From NCBI GenBank assembly GCA_032622095.1, contig CP136061.1:55687762-55751761 (forward strand): 64,000 nucleotides of DNA, read 5' to 3'. The position numbers and the translations under genes are program-made. Positions 46,436 to 57,709 of this stretch are shown here, in pieces; position 1 is the first letter of the stretch, and each line of letters begins with the position of its first letter. Source of the DNA: Siphonodentalium dalli. Taxonomy: Eukaryota > Mollusca > Scaphopoda > Gadilida > Siphonodentaliidae. Under the pieces are notes generated by a model. It ran no database searches, was not told the origin of the DNA, and was given only the letters and a program-made list of their open reading frames with translations.

Positions 46436-46680
46436 ATTGATTTTAGAGTTATCCATCTTCATTTGCAATTTTGTCTGAGACTGTCCATTTGATGTTTTTC
46501 TGGGCCACAAATAATTGCACATCTCGAGAAATAACAAATTTCAAAAATCGATATCTGATCACTCTGAGCTTCGACTCGAATCAAATCTTGTTTACCCCCC
46601 CCCCCCCCCCCCCACACAAGCCAAAGAAATAGTAATTTAGGAGCGTTAATTTGGATAATGCATCTTCAACTTCATTATGA
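46436..46680. repeat. Dispersed repeat shared with 24615-24850, with a 19-base C run
   Basis: ttgattttagagttatccat, tcgatatctgatcactctga and aaatagtaatttaggagcg follow in the same order as at 24615. Where the other copy has ttttaccctgaag, this one carries a run of C at 46595-46613. Confidence 0.8.
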
Positions 46681-47190
46681 TGCATCATCATCAGGTGCAT
46701 TGTCTATGACAGGTGAGGGACAACATTTGCAATACTAGTATTCACTACCTCACATTCTTGCACATACCCTTCATGCCACCCTGAGTCTTGCAAGTGTCAT
46801 TATACCCACGACACTGCGGTATTACTACATGAGCTATTCTGGTCACAGAAAGTAGACATGATATCTCACGTGAAATGAGTTTTTATGTTAGGGAATCGTG
46901 GGCTGATCACGATAGCATAATACCTGTCATGTCGTGAAGCAATTCTTATTGATTTCCAGTGAAATGTTACAGAGGCAATCGTTGACATCAGTATTAAATA
47001 ATATCTGAGATGAGGTCAAGCGTAAAATTTGATTCTTCTAATACCAGATACCTCACGCATGAATAAGCATGCTGAATCGTTAAATGTATTTGTAATGAGA
47101 CAAAAACCGTAAAGTAGGATTTCTTTTTCCGATATCGTAGCTGGATTGATTAATTCAGACGCTATTAGGCTCGGTCAACTGGTCTTACTC
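46681..47190. other. Unassigned spacer
   Basis: No feature recognised. Confidence 0.5.
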
Positions 47191-47335
47191 TAACCCATTT
47201 TTACTAAATGAATGCTCGAACCCAGTTATAAAAGTATGAATTGTAATGGTCTATTATTAATCTGGAGGGATGTTCAGGAAATGTAAGCAGACAAGCAAGA
47301 GATGAACAGATGTGTAAAGAATTCCAAATCATCAG
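47191..47335. mobile_element. Family D left-end fragment
   Basis: cccatttttactaaatgaat, then cagttataaaagtatgaatt and ctggagggatgttcaggaaa; broken off near 47335. Confidence 0.65.
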
Positions 47336-47498
47336 CGAATGGCATATGCACTATGCACCTTTCCAATTGAGCCACCATGTAAACTCCTCTTTGACAAGGG
47401 ACATATATACAATGTGTCTCTCAAATGGCAGATGAGTGCAGGTGTATATACATGTATACTATCATTAAGTCCCCAAACACTATGTAGCTAGGCTTTAA

Positions 47499-47765
47499 CC
47501 CTCTCTTTACCAAATGGATTCTCCCATCCCAGGTATAAAAGTATACATTGGAATGGTATATTTTTAATCTAGATGGATATGTTCAGGAGATAGTAAGCAG
47601 ATGACAGACAAACAAATAATACAAGTGCGAAGGATTCCTATTCAATTAAGTTGGTGGAAATGTTCAGGTAATAAATTCAACATGTCCTATGACCATTTGT
47701 TTAACTTATTTTCTAAATATTTCCTGAGGGAACTACTCATCAATGAGTATTTAGTTGAAAAATGA
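47499..47765. mobile_element. Family D element
   Basis: TTAA at 47495-47498, then ccctctctttaccaaatgg. All family blocks are present, up to catcaatgagtatttagttg; the right TTAA is not preserved. Confidence 0.78.
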
Positions 47766-47889
47766 AAGTGTCAGCTTGGGGAGGCATTAATAATTTTATG
47801 CTGAGCAGTCAATAGAATGATAAAGAAGGAAAATCAAAAAGTTTCAGTAAATTGATACTATTGTGCAAATAAAAACTAATTTCATTAAA

Positions 47890-48292
47890 AACATTTCAGA
47901 AGTATTGGACAGCTTCCATCTAGAGGTAACACAAAAGAACCATATGAAGTTTGGATGAGGGATCAGGGATGTGGCACATAGGGTGAGCCAAATGATTTAA
48001 AGAGTAAAATCCAAGATGGCCACTGGCAGCCATGTTTTTCCAATGAATTTCAGAAAAATTTATGGCTCTCATCTAGAGGTCATCCTGAAGATGCACATAA
48101 TGTTTGTTGATGATCGGGCGAGGGATGTGTCTGTAGGGTGTGGCAAAGGATTAAGTCATGCAAAGAGTAAAATACAAGATGGCTGCCGGTGGCCATGTTT
48201 TTAATCGAAAATCATTCAAATTTGATAGCTCTCATCTAGAGGTGATCCTAATCATGCCTGTAAATTTCCAAAACAAAGTAAAGTTGAGCTAA
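47890..48292. repeat. Tandem repeat of about 160 bp, 2.5 units
   Basis: The phrases gctctcatctagaggtcatc and agatggctgccggtggccat recur at ~47920, 48062, 48229 and at ~48015, 48178. The 62-codon frame inside is part of the repeat. Confidence 0.75.
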
Positions 48293-48364
48293 AAAGGGGG
48301 GAATAGTACAATGTTGGGTGTTCTACTAAGTACTATCTTGTTGGGTCCTACTAATTTATTTGAG

Positions 48365-48600
48365 AAGTGCAGCAGCTCAGTTGGTGATGTGTACTTAGGC
48401 CAATTTTAGCAAGCCGAAGAAGCTGGTTTGAATCCTGATAAGTGCAAATTTGTGATCCACACACAGGGAAGGTAATTTATTTCATGTACATGTATCTGAG
48501 CAAGCTAAAATGTCAGTTGCTTTCCCAGGGGTCACTGGTTTCTATGTTCAATGGATTTATTTACCAGTGAAATGAACCCTACATGTGTTCTTATTAATTA
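48365..48600 (+). repeat. tRNA-like SINE with A and B boxes
   Basis: AGCTCAGTTGGTG (about 48374-48386) matches the polymerase III A box, and GGTTTGAATCC (48425-48435) the B box, about 50 bp apart. The body contains cacacagggaaggtaattta and tcactggtttctatgttc, shared with 25610 and 56862. Confidence 0.8.
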
Positions 48601-48618
48601 TATACTTCATGTCATGTA

Positions 48619-48831
48619 CAATAATGCCCTAAATAATTGACTCCTTAACCTCAGCAGAATTATGGGTAACTTTTCAGGATTTAGTTGGAAATATGGCTTG
48701 TTGCCATTCATTGGAAAGCTCTCACTGAGTGCTTTCCGATGAATGGCAACAAGCCATATTTCCAACTAAATCCTGAAAAGTTACCCATAATTCTGCTGTG
48801 GTTAAGGAGTCGATTATTTATGGCATTACTG
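48619..48831. mobile_element. Family A fold-back MITE
   Basis: caataatgccc to tggcattactg. The variant tagttggaaat/atttccaacta is matched in both arms. It lies directly after the SINE. Confidence 0.93.
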
Positions 48832-48863
48832 TATATTCTCCTTATATGTGATGTTCACATTAA

Positions 48864-49378
48864 CCCCTTCTATACAATATGGATTCTCCCATTCAGCTAT
48901 AAAAGTACCAGCTGAAACAGGTTCCCTTTGGGCCGGAGCCTTTATTTAGTGCCGGAGGGGCCTGCAACTCCTTAGACCTTTGTGTGTAATAGGGGGCTTA
49001 CAAATGTTGAAAAAACTAATGCTGTTATGACATCCGCTGGGGTACCCCCGAGGAACCACAACAAATTTGGTTAATATCGGTCCAGGGATTTGGGAGAAAA
49101 ATCTGGATGGCTAGACATACAGACAGACATATCCTAATCTTTTATATATATAGATACAATGGAATGACCTATTTTTCATCTGGAGGGATGATGAGGTAAT
49201 AAAAGCAGACGACAGCCAGGGAAAAAGATAATAGAAGTTCAAAAGGATACATATTCTTTGGAGGGAAATGTTCAGATAATAAATTAAAAAACAACCTATT
49301 TGTTGAACTTTATTATATGAACATTTCCTGAGGGAAAACTACTTGTCAAAGAGTATTTAGTATAAACAAAGGTAATGG
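48864..49378. mobile_element. Family D element split by a retroposon fragment
   Basis: TTAA at 48860-48863 and 49379-49382. The left part ends ctataaaagta at 48907 and the right part resumes caatggaatgacc at 49153. Blocks aatgttcagataataaatta and gagtatttagtataaac identify the family. Confidence 0.82.
48908..49152 (+). repeat. Retroposon-like 3' fragment inserted in family D
   Basis: Begins ccagctgaaacaggttccct and ends cttttatatatatagata. It contains ggtccagggatttgggagaa and acatacagacagacatatcc. Related to 42850-43133. Probably the 3' end of a longer element; its class is not clear. Confidence 0.65.
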
Positions 49379-49382
49379 TTAA

Positions 49383-49793
49383 TTTATTTATTCATCAATT
49401 GTGTATTCATTGTGTAACAGCATGCCCACCGAGGTGTATTGCATTATATTTACATACTAAGTGTGATTATCACTAAATCCAGCATTCCGATTGGTCGGCG
49501 CCCACATGACTAGTTGCAATTATTTCTCGGTGAACGCACAACAGCTCATAACTGCAACCCCATAATTACATCGACGCGTCATAGATATCAGAAAGAAAAA
49601 CGCGTAATGTTTTGGGCGCATTTGGACTCACGCAGGATTGATTTAATAAATCAACAGGTTTCAATATAAAGAAATTGTTCCTGTTAACTTTTGCCAAGGG
49701 TGCTATGGGATATTTTGGGCTGGTTTTGTCGCGATACACTTTTCGATTTAAATACATTTACAAAAGTGGCTTTTTCGCTAAATGTATATAAAT
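49383..49793. other. Unassigned spacer
   Basis: The 63-codon minus frame at 49566-49757 was not recognised and is not called. Confidence 0.45.
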
Positions 49794-49957
49794 ATAAGGA
49801 TTAACTGTCATGTGGACTGTTGTTATGGAGATGTAACCGTGAGGTAAGTGGTCATAACTTGTATGTAAAACCCTTCGGGGTTTTACACAAGTTATGACCA
49901 CTTACCTCACAGTTACATCTCCATAAAAACAGTCCACATGACAGTTAATCCTTATAA
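49794..49957. repeat. Single-copy long palindrome (fold-back element)
   Basis: tataaggattaactgtcatg runs to its inverse catgacagttaatccttata, with arms of about 75 bp meeting at aaaacccttcggggtttt. Only a handful of mismatches interrupt the pairing. TTAA lies five bases in from each end, so a TTAA element with CTGTCATGTGG ends is one reading. No second copy was seen in the window. Confidence 0.92.
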
Positions 49958-49994
49958 CATCTTGTATCTTGTTAAAACAACTAAAGAAGTATTG

Positions 49995-50100
49995 CTATTC
50001 ATTGGCAGGAAATGTTCAGATTATATAAGTTTAACAAACGTTTATTGCCGTTTGTTGAACTTATTATATCAACTCTTCCTAAGCTATATGTACTTGAGCA
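49995..50100. mobile_element. Family D fragment
   Basis: attcattggcaggaaatgtt, then agtttaacaaacg and cgtttgttgaacttattat. Confidence 0.65.
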
Positions 50101-50428
50101 AATAGTAATGTTTAATATCTCTGTCCAAGTCTAAACATGTATGTTCAATATGTGTCAAGAGTGTGGGAGTGAAAGTGGGTTAAATTTTGCCCACCATTGT
50201 CTCCAATTAAGGAACGTTTTAAATCAATAGACCAAATGAATTGGTTCTTGATGGTTTTGAATCAAATATTATTTACCTATATATTATTTATGTCATCATG
50301 TAAATGCCAATGATGCTGAAGCTCAACTTTATAATTGAGAAGACACTGCAAGATCGACCAATTAAAGTAAGAGGTATATACAACATATTCCATATTATAT
50401 ACAATTTGGAAGAGGAACCAAACATATA
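50101..50428. other. Unassigned spacer
   Basis: Nothing recognised. The phrase ccatattatatacaatttgg resembles the inverse of a stretch near 50925. Confidence 0.5.
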
Positions 50429-50641
50429 CAGTAATGCCCTAATTAATCAACTCCGTAACCACAGCAGAATTATGGGTAACTTTTCAGGATTTAGTCGGAA
50501 ATATGGCTTGTTGCCATTCATCAGAAAGCTCTCCGCGAGAGCTTTCCAATGAATGGCAACAAGCCATATTTCCGACTAAATCCTGAAAAGTTACCCATAA
50601 TTCTGCTGTGGTTAAGCAGTCGATTAATTAGGGCATTACTG
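50429..50641. mobile_element. Family A fold-back MITE
   Basis: CAGTAATGCCC to GGGCATTACTG, with the matched variant cctaattaatc/gattaattagg. Confidence 0.93.
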
Positions 50642-50991
50642 TATTCTACAGGAAAACAGCCTTGGAGTGTCCACCAAGAGACAGACTCTCAGATTCACAC
50701 CAAGACCTCCTCGGTTATTTACCCCAGAATGCATCATAATTCACAACTAAGACATAGAGTGATTCCACTTCCATTGAGAATAATAGACTGGTAGTACAGA
50801 CCAGATTGAAATTAAGCATCGAACACACATCGGTACCTTGACAAAAACAACATGCTCAGAGTTTATTTGACCGGACAAGTTGATAAAATAATACAATGTT
50901 TTGGGGCTTCCTCTTTCAAATGGTATATAATATGGAATATGTTGTATATGTATATAATGTGATCTGGGGATTCGAAAATTATGTGGGCCAT
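50642..50991. other. Unassigned spacer
   Basis: No feature recognised. Confidence 0.5.
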
Positions 50992-51211
50992 CAACTCTTC
51001 CATGACTGGAGCTTCATGAAATTTTGTGAAACCCCTGTTCCAATGCATTCTCTTATATATGTGAGTCTCCCACAGGGATTCTCACATATATAAGAGAATA
51101 CATTGGCCTAACAATATTTACCTTGAAAATATGGGAGACTCGCATATATAAGAGAATGTACTGGCGCAGGATCTTTAATGCTGCACCAGCGCAGCTTCCA
51201 TCATGAAAGGG
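50992..51211. mobile_element. Family B element, second hairpin half lost
   Basis: Starts caactcttccatgactggag (left TTAA degraded) and ends ccatcatgaaaggg followed by TTAA (51212-51215). The first hairpin is complete; the second retains only its right arm. Confidence 0.83.
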
Positions 51212-51215
51212 TTAA

Positions 51216-51600
51216 AAGACCACTTCCCTTCAAAAATGTATCTTTTCATTACAAATTGGATTTTCGCATTTAGTTCTATAACTGTCCTGTCTTGCGAAAA
51301 AAAATTGTACCGTGAAAAAAAATATTTCAGGGGACTATAGAATTCAACGGTGTCAGTGTGTGTGTGTGTGCACATTTCCCAGATGGTTTCTGGATGACAA
51401 CTTTAGTTTTCAAGTTATCTGATCTATTACCCACATGAAAATACAGGTCAAGTTTAAATTTAGGTTCGGTCTGCCAATTTTTACCAGAGTTATGGTCCTT
51501 GTCTACTTAGATTTTTCTAATTATTTTGGTTTCTGGTTAATAAGTTCAGTTTTATTTATCTGATTGTTTTCAAATTTCGTATATGGATTACACACAAACA
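51216..51600. other. Unassigned spacer with a short (gt)n run
   Basis: gtgtgtgtgtgtg at about 51357-51370; otherwise nothing. Confidence 0.5.
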
Positions 51601-51895
51601 CTTTCTAAAGTTTCTACTATTAAAAATACTCATTGATGAACAGTTATTATTAGGAAATGTTCAGATAGAAAGTTCAGCAAATGATAGGTCCTTTGTTGAA
51701 CTTATTATCTGAACATTTCCCTTAATGAATTTCCCCTGCTCATATTGTCTGATCAACCCTCAGGGTTCCCATTCAATCATTTGTAGGGATTGCTAAGACG
51801 AGGCATTTCTGAGCTTTATATTTGGTGATGAACATCCCCCAAGTGAACTACTAAATAGTGAATATCCAGTCATCGGAGATTTAGGGTTAAAGAGC
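51601..51895. mobile_element. Two family D fragments
   Basis: The inverse phrase aatactcattgatgaacagt and gaacttattatctgaacatt (51607-51725) are followed by caaccctcagggttcccatt and catttgtagggattgctaag (51742-51800). Different orientations or a rearranged copy. Confidence 0.55.
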
Positions 51896-51914
51896 CTTTA
51901 GTCAATGGGGAATA

Positions 51915-52139
51915 CAGTAATTAAATGCCCTATATAATTAACTCCTTAACCACAGCAGAATTATGGGTAATTTTTCAGGAATTAGTTCGGAAATATGGCT
52001 TGTTGCCATTCATCGGAATCGGAAAGCTGAGAGCTTTCCGAGAGCTTTCCGATAAATGGTAACAAGCCATATTTCCGACTAAATCCTGAAAAATTATCCA
52101 TAATTCTGGTTAAGGAGTTGATTATTTAGGTCATTACTG
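51915..52139. mobile_element. Family A fold-back MITE with rearranged turn
   Basis: cagtaattaaatgccc to ggtcattactg. The turn has small duplications (atcggaatcggaaagc and gctttccgagagctttccga), and the right arm lacks ctgctgtg. Confidence 0.88.
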
Positions 52140-52968
52140 TATTTCACAAGTAGAATGCCAAAATTCATGGCCATAGTCAACTCATCCGGACAAAAGTGAT
52201 GGATACAATGCTATGGCTTAAGGAAGGTTGAATTATCTCAACCAATCACCAGTGTTAAAGGTACAGGCACACTGGCTGCCAATTAAATTTAGTTGTTTTT
52301 TTTCTGTATATAATTATATAGTTCTTGCAGACCCATGTTGATATTTTATTTTTGAATTATGCAACAAAACTTAGCAATTGTCCCCAGCACTATAATTACT
52401 GCAAATGCAACATGAGTGCGTATATGTTTTCTCATAACGATTTCATTGATTGGCGATAATAACTATGATATCTCATGGAATACTAATCATTATCGTGTGG
52501 GTGTAGTCTGATTTCTGTCATGCTGGCAATTATATACCAGATATATGCACATTGCTGGAATCTTTGTCTGAAGTAGCTTAAGGACGTGGGAAAGCAAACC
52601 ATTTCCAGTCAAGTTCTATACATCATAACAAGGGATAATGTCTGATGGAATGGTATTAAAAATAAAAGAATAGAACCACAAGGCTATATATAAACTGTCG
52701 AAAAATAAAAAGTATTTCCAATGATGACCTTGTAATGGTTTATTGGGGTTTACCGTCATTTCAGCTGCTAGGTCATATCGTGCTATTTTATGACTGTACC
52801 AGAAAGACCACCAATTTTCAATTTCAATTCTTTAATCTCAATAAATCAATAATCATGATATATGAGATATACAAGATTCAAATACAAATATATGACAAAA
52901 GCACATTTAACAGGTACATAAATATATTTTATAGTATATGTAATATTAATGTTAATGCATACATTGAA
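52140..52968. other. Unassigned spacer
   Basis: About 830 bp. The frame at 52735-53100 has no domain. tattggggtttaccgtcatt resembles 23655. Confidence 0.45.
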
Positions 52969-53000
52969 GGCACATCCACCCAAAACAGGGTGGATGTGCC
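52969..53000. repeat. Perfect 13 bp hairpin
   Basis: ggcacatccaccc, loop aaaaca, gggtggatgtgcc. GC-rich stem in AT-rich surroundings; not linked to a recognised element. Confidence 0.9.
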
Positions 53001-53946
53001 CGATACTATATATAAGACTATCTATTTATTTGATACTTTGATACTCGCGTCATTTACACAGGAATACTGTCATAGCGACATGCATATACATAAATGTTGA
53101 CTTGAGACGATGGGGCACATGAGCCACAGATATAACTTTGAATTTGGAAAAAAGAAAGAAAATACGTATGGACAAAATCTGCATTGTATGTTTTAATCAG
53201 CATATAACTTGAGGTCGAAGTTGTGGATGTATTCGAATAATAATGTTTAGAATAAAGCCGGGCTTCAAATAAACAGACAGAGACACCGTTGCTAATAGAC
53301 CCCATCGCATCAAGTGCATGTCCACATCAAGTAAATCCTGCGTGCTCAGTGAGGATCAAGCGAATCCTGTCAAAATCGTGCTCAGGTCAACTGAGTGGCA
53401 CGCGTCAGGTACTATTTCACGCATTCGATGATCCCACAATAAAATATCAATGTCACGTGATTGCATTCGAGTTGTTCGGGGAATCACCATCTGAAATATG
53501 GGTCAGTGGTATGTTGTGGCTGTGTTCACGAAAGTCGGGAGGTTAGGGTGAAAACGCTGGAATGCTTCAAGTTGTACCACCGTGAGTATGGTGTTCATTA
53601 TAATAAATCAACGGTACATTTTACAGTAACTATTATATACACCAGGCTTTAATCCTTCAAAATATTCGTGATAAATATCGTAAGCGTGATGGAGCATAAT
53701 ATCCACGACATTTGGTGAGTCCACACAGGGACGCGAACGCCCTGTGTGGCGGGGGTCATCGATGGAAAATATTCCGACTCGCCAATTTGCACACTGTTGT
53801 GTGCATTACGGGTGTCTAAGTAGACAATAAAAAGACCATCTTGGCGCAGTAGGAGGTATATGATGGTCCTCCCACTGAGATTAGTGGGGCGTACTTCCTT
53901 GTGACAATGTGGGGGGGGGGGGGGGTGAAATGATGATAAAGAGCGT
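53001..53946 (-). other. Probable 3' untranslated region of the LINE and flank
   Basis: Lies just 3' (leftward) of the LINE frame. GC is higher than in the spacer DNA. A hairpin at 53721-53749 has a 10 bp stem ccacacaggg/ccctgtgtgg. A 15-base G run lies at 53911-53925. Where the element ends is not visible: no poly(A) tail or target duplication was recognised. Confidence 0.45.
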
Positions 53947-54573
53947 TCAGATAGAAGACATTATTGCTTTGATCAGATGATAGACATTGCGCATTACCTG
54001 TATTTTAGTAGTTTCCATCAATTGGCGTAATTTTAAATTGTTTGGGTATTTATAGTAGTATTTGGGGATTAGTTTAGCACGATTTTCATCGAATTTCTCG
54101 CAGATCAACATCACATGATACTCGTCACCGATTCCATTGCTACAAAAGGTGCAGGATTTGTTGTTAGACATATTTGCCCAGCTCGTAGTTTCTATGGGTA
54201 GGTGATGGTTTCGTGTTCTGAACTTCATAAGTGTCAGAGCTTCTTTAGTTGATAATATCGATAGGTATTCTTCTGTCAGGAACTCATCTTTAATAGTTTT
54301 ATAAAAATTATATTTATCAGATGATTGCAATGAGGACCGCCAATTATGTAAATATTGATCTCGAATTTTAAGTCGTGTTGCATTGTTGAACCATTTCTCG
54401 CTAATTGTGTTGTGGGATAGCCATACGTCTGACATACCTAGTCCATTTAATAAGTTTCTTACATACCGGATCCAAGTAAAACCTGATTTATGCCTATTAT
54501 GAATAGTAGCATATAGTACATATGATAATTTCGACTTATTGCCATTTATTATTCGTGACCAGTAGTTCAACAC
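53947..54573 (-). pseudogene. LINE ORF2 C-terminal part, after a frameshift
   Basis: The 208-codon frame continues the reverse-transcriptase polyprotein one frame away. From about residue 141 it has C-x2-C-x8-H-x4-C (CTFC...H...C), the zinc-knuckle-like end common in jockey/CR1-type LINEs, then a basic tail ending AIMSSI. The preceding frame overlaps it at 54536-54573, so a single-base indel near 54560-54573 has separated what was one protein. Not functional as it stands. Confidence 0.87.
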
Positions 54574-56581
54574 TGTGTTTTATTTGTTCAGTTATTGGGA
54601 GCAAACCTAGTTCACCATATATCATTGATGTGGGAGTTGATTTTTTTAACTTAAAAACGAATTTAAGGAACCAGAGCTCTGTGCACTGAATAATTATATT
54701 ATTGCTTACACCCCAAATCTCACAACCATAAGTCAATATAGGTATAATAGTTTTCTCATAAAGATCAATGATGCATGTTAGTGGCAGTTTTAGTTTCCTA
54801 GCCTTACATATGATTGAGAACATAGCCTTTTTTGCTATTTCACATCGTCGCTTCTTTTCTATGTTGAACAAACCATTATTCGTAAATGTTACGCCCAAAT
54901 ACTTATATTCGTCCGCCACAATTATCTGTTGTCTATCTAATCGAAAAAACGGTTTAAATTTTTTATCTTTCCCAAAGATGACTACATTACTCTTGCTGTT
55001 GTTAACAGTCAGTTTCCATTCATGGCAATAAGATGAATATGCATCTAATATATTTTGCATTTCAGTTGGACTTTCTGCAAAAAGAACAGTATCATCTGCA
55101 TATAACAGGCAAAATAATTTCAAATTAAAAAAAGTAGTTTCATTTAGGCGGGATAGGGAAATTCCTTTCTGTTTCGTACGGGACAGAAATATTTCAAGAT
55201 CATTGAGGTAGATCGAGAACAGGATAGGAGAGAGGTTCTCTCCTTGTCTTACTCCAGTATCACATGGGAAGGGTGGTGAAAACTGGTTTCCAACGGAGAC
55301 ACATGACTTTATTCCATTGTACATATTCATGATCACTCTGAGGATACGGCCGTTTATTCCGATATCAAAAAGCTTTGTCCAAAGACCTATGCTCCAAACA
55401 CTATCGAAGGCCTTCGAAAGGTCTATAAATGCGCAGTATAGGCTTTGTTTTGATTTCTTCTTAACCATATCTATTAAGCAGTGAAGTGTAAAAATGTGAT
55501 CTGTAGTGGAGTAGTTTTCTCGAAAGCCGGCTTGATTTTCCGATAAAAGGTCATTTATTTGGAGGAATGAGTAGATTCGTTTGCTCAAGATAGCCGAGAA
55601 TAGCTTTGAAATACAACTAACTAGCGTTGTGGGTCTGTAATTATCGGGTTGTTTTGGGTCCTTCAATTTGAAAATTGGGTGAATAATACCGGTACCCCAT
55701 TCTTCTGGAATCACCCCGGTCCTGAGTATCAAGTTAAAGAGTCGAAAATAAACTGGGGCCAATTGATCGAACGTTGTCTTGATATACTCGTTTCTGATAC
55801 CATCCACACCTGGTGACTTACCGCTTTTTAGGCTTTTAACCACATTTTCTATTTCTTGTAATGTGAAGTCACTGTTGAGTGGTGATTGGTCTAGGGATAT
55901 ATCTAGTGATTGTGAGTTCTGATTTTGTACTACATTCACGACTGGGACAGCCTCATTCTTATGTTTAAAATAATCATAGAACTCTGTTAATGGTGGCATT
56001 TTTTCTGATGTATTTTTGCCATTAAAGGAATTGATCAGTTTCCAGTAGTCGCGGACATTTTCAGATTTGGACTGTTTTATCTTATTTGTCATACTTGTAT
56101 CAAAATTACGTTTATTTAGACGCAAAATTCGTTTGTAATTGTTTCTGGCTTCAATCATTCTATGGTTATTATTGGCTGTTGGGTTAGTTCTAAACTGTTT
56201 CCGCGTTTTTCGATACTGTCGCCTTGAATTGTTACAATCTTTTGAGAACCATGGTAAATTATTTCGAGCTTTAGTTTTAGATTTTTTGCTTGATGCAGTT
56301 CGTGTGCCAAGAGTGGAAGATGCGGCATCGATGTATAAACATTTAAGTCTATCATTTACTTCAGAAATGTCCGATGGTACAACACAATGTCTATCCTCAA
56401 GGTCATCTAGATGAATTACCAGTCTATCTATGGCTTCGTAATCCAGAGAGTTTACAAAATCACCAGACATTCCAGGTTCCCATGAGTTAATTTGATTAGG
56501 CGATATAAGATTTATTTGGTCTGATGTGGCTATTTCATCAGGGACATTTCCGGTGTCACCAGAATTCTGGGACAACGACAT
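54536..56581 (-). pseudogene. Non-LTR retrotransposon (LINE) reverse transcriptase, 5'-truncated
   Basis: This 681-codon frame carries the reverse-transcriptase blocks in order: SPGVDGI (about residues 256-262), NYRPTTLVS (314-322), QAGFRENYST (350-359), FIDLSKAFD (385-393, first catalytic Asp), GVRQGENLSPILFSIYLND (443-461), YADD (494-497, catalytic pair) and YLGV (561-564). Catalytic residues are intact. Little or nothing of the N-terminal endonuclease remains, because homology stops near the family A MITE at 56611. The protein would copy its own RNA at a nicked genomic site. The architecture fits the jockey/CR1 group; I do not assign it further. It is long and otherwise open, so the insertion is fairly young. 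Confidence 0.93.
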
Positions 56582-56610
56582 TCTGGAAATAATTTCCTTT
56601 AATTCACATA

Positions 56611-56859
56611 CAGTAATGCCCTAAATAATTGACTCCTTAACCACAGCAGAATTATCGGTAATTTTTCAGGATTTAGTCGGAAATATGGCTTGTTGCCATT
56701 TATCGGTGAGCTCTCAGTGAGAGTTTTCTAATGGCAACAATTTTAAGCTATATTTCCAAGATTTTCCGATGAATCAGGCAACAATATTTCCAACTAAATC
56801 CTGAAAAATTACCCATAATTCTGCTGTGGTTATTGAGTTGATTATTTAGGGCATTACTG
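56611..56859. mobile_element. Family A MITE, enlarged and rearranged at the turn
   Basis: CAGTAATGCCC to GGGCATTACTG with TA on both sides. The right arm has an extra ~35 bp (attttaagctatatttccaa) near the turn. It marks the 5' edge of the recognisable LINE. Confidence 0.9.
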
Positions 56860-56861
56860 TA

Positions 56862-57005
56862 GAAACCACCAATCCCATAAAAGCAATTGACAAACTCTGC
56901 CATTCAGTTACATGAATTATTTTACCTTCACTGAGTGTGGATCGCAAATCCACATTTATAGGGATTTAAACCAGCTTCCGCATTGGTGGACCGCTGATGT
57001 TGCTT
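56862..57005 (-). repeat. tRNA-like SINE, minus strand
   Basis: The inverse strand reads GCTGGTTTAAATCC (B box, complement at 56962-56974) followed by gtggatttgcgatccacact, the same body as at 48365. Its other end abuts the family A MITE. Confidence 0.65.
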
Positions 57006-57013
57006 AATGGGTC

Positions 57014-57435
57014 CAAGTCTGAGTTCAGTGTGCCTATCATTTGCAGAATGAGGTCCCCAGAGGGTGAATTTAGTGATGCTATCGTGGGCTAGCATCATTA
57101 AATTCACCCTCTGTGAAACTCATTCTGCTTAGGCCTCATCTTCACGAGAGTTTCTTTATTATCAAATTTCTATTTCTTTTTTAGTTTAGTTTCTCTACAT
57201 CCCCAAATTGGCAGATGACACATTACATAATTGAGATTTTCAATGGGTGAACATCCCAATAGTCACCAATTGGGAACTTAATTCAAATCTGAGTCTATGT
57301 CTCCCATAGCTGATGAGGCCATGCAGATTGAGGTTCCCAGAGGGCGAATGCTAGCCCGCTATGTGGATAGCATCACTAAATTCACCCTCTGGGGACCTCA
57401 TTCTGCAAATGACAGGCACACTAAACTCAGGCCTG
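57014..57435. mobile_element. Family C fold-back element
   Basis: Ends caagtctgagttcagtgtgc and gcacactaaactcaggcctg. Two hairpins, each slightly deleted, flank the middle segment with ttagtttctctacatcccc. Confidence 0.85.
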
Positions 57436-57544
57436 ATGGGGCATATTAATAGCTATGATATTTCATGGAATACTGCAATAATTATGCTGGTGGCTGTAGT
57501 CTGGTTTCTGTCATGCTGGCAATTACGTAGCAGCTAAATGCATA

Positions 57545-57709
57545 CAGTAATGCTCTAATTAATCGGAAATATGGCTTGTTGCCATTCATCGGAAAGCTCT
57601 CGGGGAGAGCTTTCCGATGAATGGCAACAAGCCATATTTCCGACTAAATCCTGAAAAGTTACCCATAATTCTGCTGTGGTTAAGGAGTCGATTAATTAGA
57701 GCATTACTG
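57545..57709. mobile_element. Family A MITE, left arm internally deleted
   Basis: cagtaatgctctaattaatc passes straight to ggaaatatggcttgttgcc, so about 48 bp of the left arm is missing. The right arm is complete to gagcattactg. Variant gctctaattaat/attaattagagc is matched. Confidence 0.92.

Noticed and set aside
48016-48204. 62-codon frame as a gene
   Set aside because: Lies wholly inside a ~160 bp tandem repeat.
53721-53749. Hairpin as a histone-type or terminator stem-loop
   Set aside because: Sequence does not match the histone 3' element; more likely part of the LINE 3' region.
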